A stretch of 64,000 nucleotides of DNA from Anaerolineales bacterium. Its GTDB lineage: Bacteria > Chloroflexota > Anaerolineae > Anaerolineales > Villigracilaceae. The stretch lies in contig JAEURC010000002.1 in assembly GCA_016789025.1 (NCBI GenBank), positions 1-64,000 of the forward strand, read 5' to 3'. The number at the start of each line of letters is the position of its first letter. The stretch's first letter is position 1. A model generated the notes under the pieces. The model did not search any database. It was not told the origin of the DNA and worked only from the letters and a program-made list of their open reading frames with translations. Below, in pieces: positions 60,278-64,000 of this stretch. Position numbers and translations under genes: made by a program.

Positions 60278-62617
60278 TTACTTCGTCATCGACTCTGCGG
60301 GAGCTTTCGAGCGCATCACAGCCCAAGCGAGGAGGGCGATCAACGCCGCGGCAACCGCCCAGACGCCGATCGAGCCGCCGCCGGAGTATTGCACCACGAT
60401 CGGAGCGACGATCACAGCGACGAGGTTGACCACCTTGATCATCGGGTTGAGCGCGGGACCCGCCGTGTCTTTGAACGGATCGCCGACCGTATCGCCTACC
60501 ACGCCAGCCTTGTGACGTTCGGAACCTTTGCCGAGATTCTTGGCAGGGTCTTTCGGCTCGTCTTCGATGAGCTTCTTGGCGTTATCCCACGCGCCGCCGG
60601 AGTTGTTGAGGAACACCGCCAGCAACTGACCGGAGACGATGATACCAGCCAGCATACCGCCGAGCGCTTCCACTTGCAGGGTCAAACCGACAACGATCGG
60701 CGTGACGATGCCGAGCAACGCCAGCGAAACCAATTCTTTCTGCGCGGCAGTTGTGGAAATGCCGACCGCTTGTTTGTAGTCAGGGGCTACCTTGCCTTCA
60801 AGCACGCCCAATTTGAACTGGCGTCGGACTTCCAACACGATCAAGGAAGCCGCGCGGGCGACAGCCTGAATGGCGAACGAAGAGAACAGCCACGGCAATG
60901 CGCCGCCAACCAACATGCCGACGAACACTTGCGGCACATCCACGCGGATGCCAATAGATTGAATCTGCGCTTCGAGAGGGACGCCCAGCGCGGTCTGCGC
61001 GCGGGAAACGTCCACGAGGAACGAACCGAAGAGCGAGACAGCCGCAATCACCGCAGAGCCAATGGCAACGCCTTTGGTGATGGCTTTCGTTGTATTGCCA
61101 ACCGCGTCGAGGTCAGCCATGATCTGCTGAGCGGCTTTGGTCTCTTTGTCGGTTTGGCCGTGCCACGCCATCTCGCCGATGCCGTTCGCATTATCTGAAA
61201 TAGGACCGAACGAATCCATCGCCACGTTGTTGCCGGTGAGGGTCAACATGCCGATGCCGGTCATGGCGACGCCGTATAAAATGAACGTCGCGCGTTCCGT
61301 AGCGGTAACGTCGGGGATCGTGCCGAAGATAAAGATCGAAGCGACGATGGTCAAAGCGATCACAAGCACCGACCACACGGACGATTCAAAGCCGACCGAA
61401 ACGCCGTTCAAGATCAACGTGGCGGGACCTGTGTCGGCAGCTTTCTTGATATCGTTCACAGGCTGGGCATGCGTGCCGGTGAAATATTCGGTGAGGCGGT
61501 CAATGACGATCGCGAGCAACACGCCAACGCCCACAGCCGCCGGCATCCTCCACCAGCCGCCGAACTCAGCCATTGTGTCTTTCATATACAAGAAGCCGGC
61601 CACGAAGAACAGAACGGCGGAGATCACAGCGGACGTCAAGAAGCCGCTGAAGATCGCGCTCATCGCGTCGTGGGCTTTCCCGGTTGCGCCAGCGCGCACA
61701 AAGTATGTGCCGATGATCGAAGAAAGCACGCCGATACCGCGCACCATCAACGGGAAGATGATCCACTCAAGACGACCGGTCGTGTGCCAAAGGGCGAGAC
61801 CAAGAATCAAACCGGAGACGATCGTCACTTCGTAGGATTCGAAGATATCCGCCGCCATGCCGGCGCAATCGCCGACGTTGTCGCCCACGAGGTCAGCCAC
61901 CACAGCGGGATTCCTCGGGTCATCCTCCGGGATGCCTGCCTCGACCTTGCCGACTAAATCCGCGCCCACGTCAGCCGCTTTGGTGAAGATGCCGCCGCCC
62001 ACGCGCATGAACAGCGCGAGCAACGTGCCGCCAAAACCGAAGCCAAGCAACGCATCCGGCGCGGCGATGCCGAGAACGATGAAGATCAACGTGCCGCCCA
62101 ACAGACCAAGTCCATCCGTGAGCATTCCGGTGATCGTGCCGGCGCGATACGCAATGCGGAGCGAGTCGCCGAACGAGCGCCTCGAAGCGGAAGCCACGCG
62201 CACATTGCCTTCCACCGCCATGCGCATACCGATCTGTCCGACTGTCAGCGAGAAGCCCGCGCCCATCACGAAGGCGAACGCGCGCGCCAAACCGATCCAC
62301 AAGCGGACGGTCTCCGCCGGCACGCCTTCGAAGCGTTCGAGCGCTTCGGGGGAAGGCGGAACAATATAAACGGAGAAAAAGAGCGCAATCGTCAAAACGC
62401 CGATTAACGGCAAAATGGAGCGCAACTGCCTTTTCAAATAGGCGTCCGCTCCATCCTTGATCGCGTTCCAGACTTCCTGCATCTTCTCCGTGCCTTTATC
62501 TTCACGCAGGATCTGGGATCGGAGAAAAATCGCATACAGCAAGCCGAGAATGGCAACGCCAAACACAGCCCAGATGGCAATTTCCTCCAGCGAAGTAAGT
62601 CCTTGCATAGCGTACAT
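60278..62617 (-). CDS. hppA: Membrane-bound proton-translocating pyrophosphatase, K+-independent type
   Basis: HppA couples hydrolysis of pyrophosphate to ion pumping. The ATG at 62617 gives 779 residues, with about 16 membrane segments. The substrate-binding loop KAADVGADLVGKVEAGIPEDDPRNPAVVADLVGDNVGDCAGMAADIFESYE is intact. The region GNTTKAITKG carries Lys where K+-dependent enzymes have Ala and Thr at the second diagnostic place, so this is a K+-independent, H+-pumping form. The C-terminal block GDTVGDPFKDTAGPALNPMIKVVNLVAVI is present. An RBS (GGAGG) is 11 nt before the ATG. The gene is a single unit closed by the terminator at 60222. Confidence 0.97.
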   Translation of the reverse strand: MYAMQGLTSLEEIAIWAVFGVAILGLLYAIFLRSQILREDKGTEKMQEVWNAIKDGADAYLKRQLRSILPLIGVLTIALFFSVYIVPPSPEALERFEGVPAETVRLWIGLARAFAFVMGAGFSLTVGQIGMRMAVEGNVRVASASRRSFGDSLRIAYRAGTITGMLTDGLGLLGGTLIFIVLGIAAPDALLGFGFGGTLLALFMRVGGGIFTKAADVGADLVGKVEAGIPEDDPRNPAVVADLVGDNVGDCAGMAADIFESYEVTIVSGLILGLALWHTTGRLEWIIFPLMVRGIGVLSSIIGTYFVRAGATGKAHDAMSAIFSGFLTSAVISAVLFFVAGFLYMKDTMAEFGGWWRMPAAVGVGVLLAIVIDRLTEYFTGTHAQPVNDIKKAADTGPATLILNGVSVGFESSVWSVLVIALTIVASIFIFGTIPDVTATERATFILYGVAMTGIGMLTLTGNNVAMDSFGPISDNANGIGEMAWHGQTDKETKAAQQIMADLDAVGNTTKAITKGVAIGSAVIAAVSLFGSFLVDVSRAQTALGVPLEAQIQSIGIRVDVPQVFVGMLVGGALPWLFSSFAIQAVARAASLIVLEVRRQFKLGVLEGKVAPDYKQAVGISTTAAQKELVSLALLGIVTPIVVGLTLQVEALGGMLAGIIVSGQLLAVFLNNSGGAWDNAKKLIEDEPKDPAKNLGKGSERHKAGVVGDTVGDPFKDTAGPALNPMIKVVNLVAVIVAPIVVQYSGGGSIGVWAVAAALIALLAWAVMRSKAPAESMTK

Positions 62618-62846
62618 AGGGGGTGATTCCTCCCGAACAAAATTTTTTCCGGGCATCTGCCCGGCAAAGCAGACGGATTTTACAGGCGCAAAGTTATTGT
62701 GTCAAGAAATTTGTCACACGGCGAGCTGTTGCCGCCCTTCCTGCCGTTCTCGGAATAAACATTCAAACCAACGGTGGGTTAACAAACCGGGGATGATACG
62801 TCTTTTGCATGTTACACTCGTGCAAGTTTAAACAGTTGAGGTACCC

Positions 62847-64000
62847 ATGCGGATAAAAACACTCTCGCTTCTGCTCATCACGGTCAGCCTGCTTCTCCCA
62901 ACTTCGGCGTTCGCCTCCTCCCCAGCCGATGTGACGAATGACCGCGTCACGTTCGACTTCCCCATCTCAGCCACATTTAGCGCCACGATCACCGCCAATG
63001 CGGAGATCCGATCCATCGTGCTGGAGTACGGCAACGAACAACAAACCTGCGGAGACGTGATCGCCAAAGCCTTCCCGCAGTTCACTCCCGGCACACGCGT
63101 GGACGCGGCATGGACATGGGAAATGCGCCAGAGCGGATCATTGCCGCCCGGCGCAAACCTCTGGTGGCGCTGGCGCGTAACGGACGCAAACGGCGTGGAA
63201 ACCGTGAGCGATACGAAGACCGCCATCTGGCTCGACGATGTTCACGAGTGGAAAACGCTTACCGAAGGGCTGATCAACTTCCACTGGTATCGAGGCGACG
63301 AATCCTTTGCGCGCGATTTGCTCAACGCCGCGCAGAACGGACTCGAATTTAACGAAACCGAATCGGGTCTTGTCGCCGATTCGCCGATCGACATTTATAT
63401 TTACGGCAACACCAACGACCTCAAAGATGCGGTTCTATACGAACCCTCGTGGACGGGCGGACAGGCGTTCCCCGATCAAGATATTGTGATTCTGGGCATC
63501 TCGCAATCTGACCTGGACTGGGGGCGCAATTCCATCGTCCACGAATTGACGCACGTGTTGGTGGGTCACCTCACATTTTCGTGCCTCGGCGACGTGCCTA
63601 CATGGCTAAATGAAGGGCTGGCAGTGTACAGCGAAGGCGAACTCGACCCCGCCTCGCAACAGCAACTGGACAATGCGATTCAAAACGACAGCCTGCTCAG
63701 CATCCGCTCATTGAGTGCGGGCTTCTCCGAAGTGTCGGACAAAGCCTATCTTTCGTACAGCCAGTCCTACAGCGTTGTGAAATTTCTCGTCGAGACGTAC
63801 GGGCAGGAAAAGATGACCGCGCTTCTCACCTCCCTGCGCGATGGCGTGACCATCGACGAAGCATTGAACACCGTATACGGCTTCAACGTGGAAGGCTTGG
63901 AGGATGAATGGCGGGCAGGCATTGGAGCCAAGCCGCGCGCGGTTTCGGCACAGCCGACCGCGCAACCCACTGCTACGTTCGTGCCGACCATCGTTCCCGT
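62847..64000 (+). CDS. Secreted peptidase MA-like metallopeptidase, partial
   Basis: The gene runs off the right edge; 384 codons are visible. The signal peptide is MRIKTLSLLLITVSLLLPTSAFA. Next is an Ig-like or beta domain (VTFDFPISATFSATITAN...LWWRWRVTDANGVETVSD). The zinc-binding motif HELTH begins at residue 232 in IVHELTHVLVGH, and the third ligand Glu256 is in WLNEGLAVYSEGE, the gluzincin pattern of peptidase MA-like enzymes. The visible end is a Pro/Thr linker (AQPTAQPTATFVPTIVP), so more domains probably follow. Its job may be to cut surface proteins. Start chosen at the ATG before the signal peptide. Confidence 0.88.
   Translation, partial: MRIKTLSLLLITVSLLLPTSAFASSPADVTNDRVTFDFPISATFSATITANAEIRSIVLEYGNEQQTCGDVIAKAFPQFTPGTRVDAAWTWEMRQSGSLPPGANLWWRWRVTDANGVETVSDTKTAIWLDDVHEWKTLTEGLINFHWYRGDESFARDLLNAAQNGLEFNETESGLVADSPIDIYIYGNTNDLKDAVLYEPSWTGGQAFPDQDIVILGISQSDLDWGRNSIVHELTHVLVGHLTFSCLGDVPTWLNEGLAVYSEGELDPASQQQLDNAIQNDSLLSIRSLSAGFSEVSDKAYLSYSQSYSVVKFLVETYGQEKMTALLTSLRDGVTIDEALNTVYGFNVEGLEDEWRAGIGAKPRAVSAQPTAQPTATFVPTIVP

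Noticed and set aside
60233..61198. A 321-residue open frame opposite the pyrophosphatase gene
   Set aside because: It lies fully antisense to hppA, has His/Arg/Asp-rich composition with no family motif, and has no RBS or promoter. It is a by-product of codon bias on the other strand.

Overview
The window is chromosomal DNA from a bacterium that most resembles the Anaerolineae (phylum Chloroflexota). This is an inference. It rests on the gene mix: an NfeD/slipin pair, many SH3, WD40 and metallopeptidase surface proteins, large cyclase-ATPase-TPR regulators, a membrane pyrophosphatase and a selenoprotein-type SelD. It also rests on moderately GC-rich DNA full of palindromic and simple-sequence repeats. 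There is no rRNA, CRISPR array, phage or transposase. One tRNA, Ser(CGA), is present.

Layout. 1-8645 (mostly minus strand): a Tat-exported protein start, a SWIM zinc-finger protein, an MFS exporter with a two-gene NAD synthetase (amidase plus NadE), a WD40 lipoprotein, tRNA-Ser, a beta-CASP nuclease and RNase D. 8788-11961 (minus): a frameshifted acyltransferase, a GNAT, slipin and NfeD. 12257-15745 (plus): WecC and WecB, which make UDP-ManNAcA, and a lipoprotein. 15742-26777: a PyrK-like reductase, an SPFH protein, SelD with an in-frame UGA (selenocysteine), a CorC-like protein, a membrane spermidine-synthase-like protein, HAD, EamA, STAS, RarA and a histidine phosphatase. 26922-33953: a signalling block of Ser/Thr kinase, FHA-FHA-acyltransferase, cyclase-STAND-TPR, Smr and GNAT. 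34005-42864: a formate/nitrite channel, a pseudouridine synthase, an ADCY10-like cyclase, TrmH, an M23 peptidase, an SH3 lipoprotein and a response regulator. 42828-46461 (minus): an AlgI/AlgJ-like O-acetylation pair flanked by two paralogous small proteins of an unrecognised family, then a DUF559 nuclease. 46564-50609: a large FAD/Fe-S oxidoreductase and GpmA. 50740-53307: MutS. 53466-60141: a phosphonate cell-surface locus. 60278-62617: a K+-independent H+-pyrophosphatase. 62847-end: a secreted HExxH peptidase, cut by the window edge.

The most interesting observations are five. (1) SelD is a selenoprotein with a good SECIS hairpin, so its N-terminus is missed by ordinary ORF calling. (2) Intergenic-type repeats are inserted in frame inside coding sequences, at least seven times in the FAD/Fe-S oxidoreductase and once each in WecB and a cyclase. 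(3) Eight starts have a -10 box only 6-7 nt from the start codon and no Shine-Dalgarno sequence, which suggests leaderless transcripts. (4) The phosphonate locus combines a fused cytidylyltransferase-PEP mutase, a decarboxylase, an Fe-alcohol dehydrogenase, a CDP-glycerol-transferase homologue and an LTA-synthase-like protein, which suggests surface glycans or lipids decorated with hydroxyethylphosphonate. (5) The 94/96-residue paralogue family flanks the O-acetylation genes.
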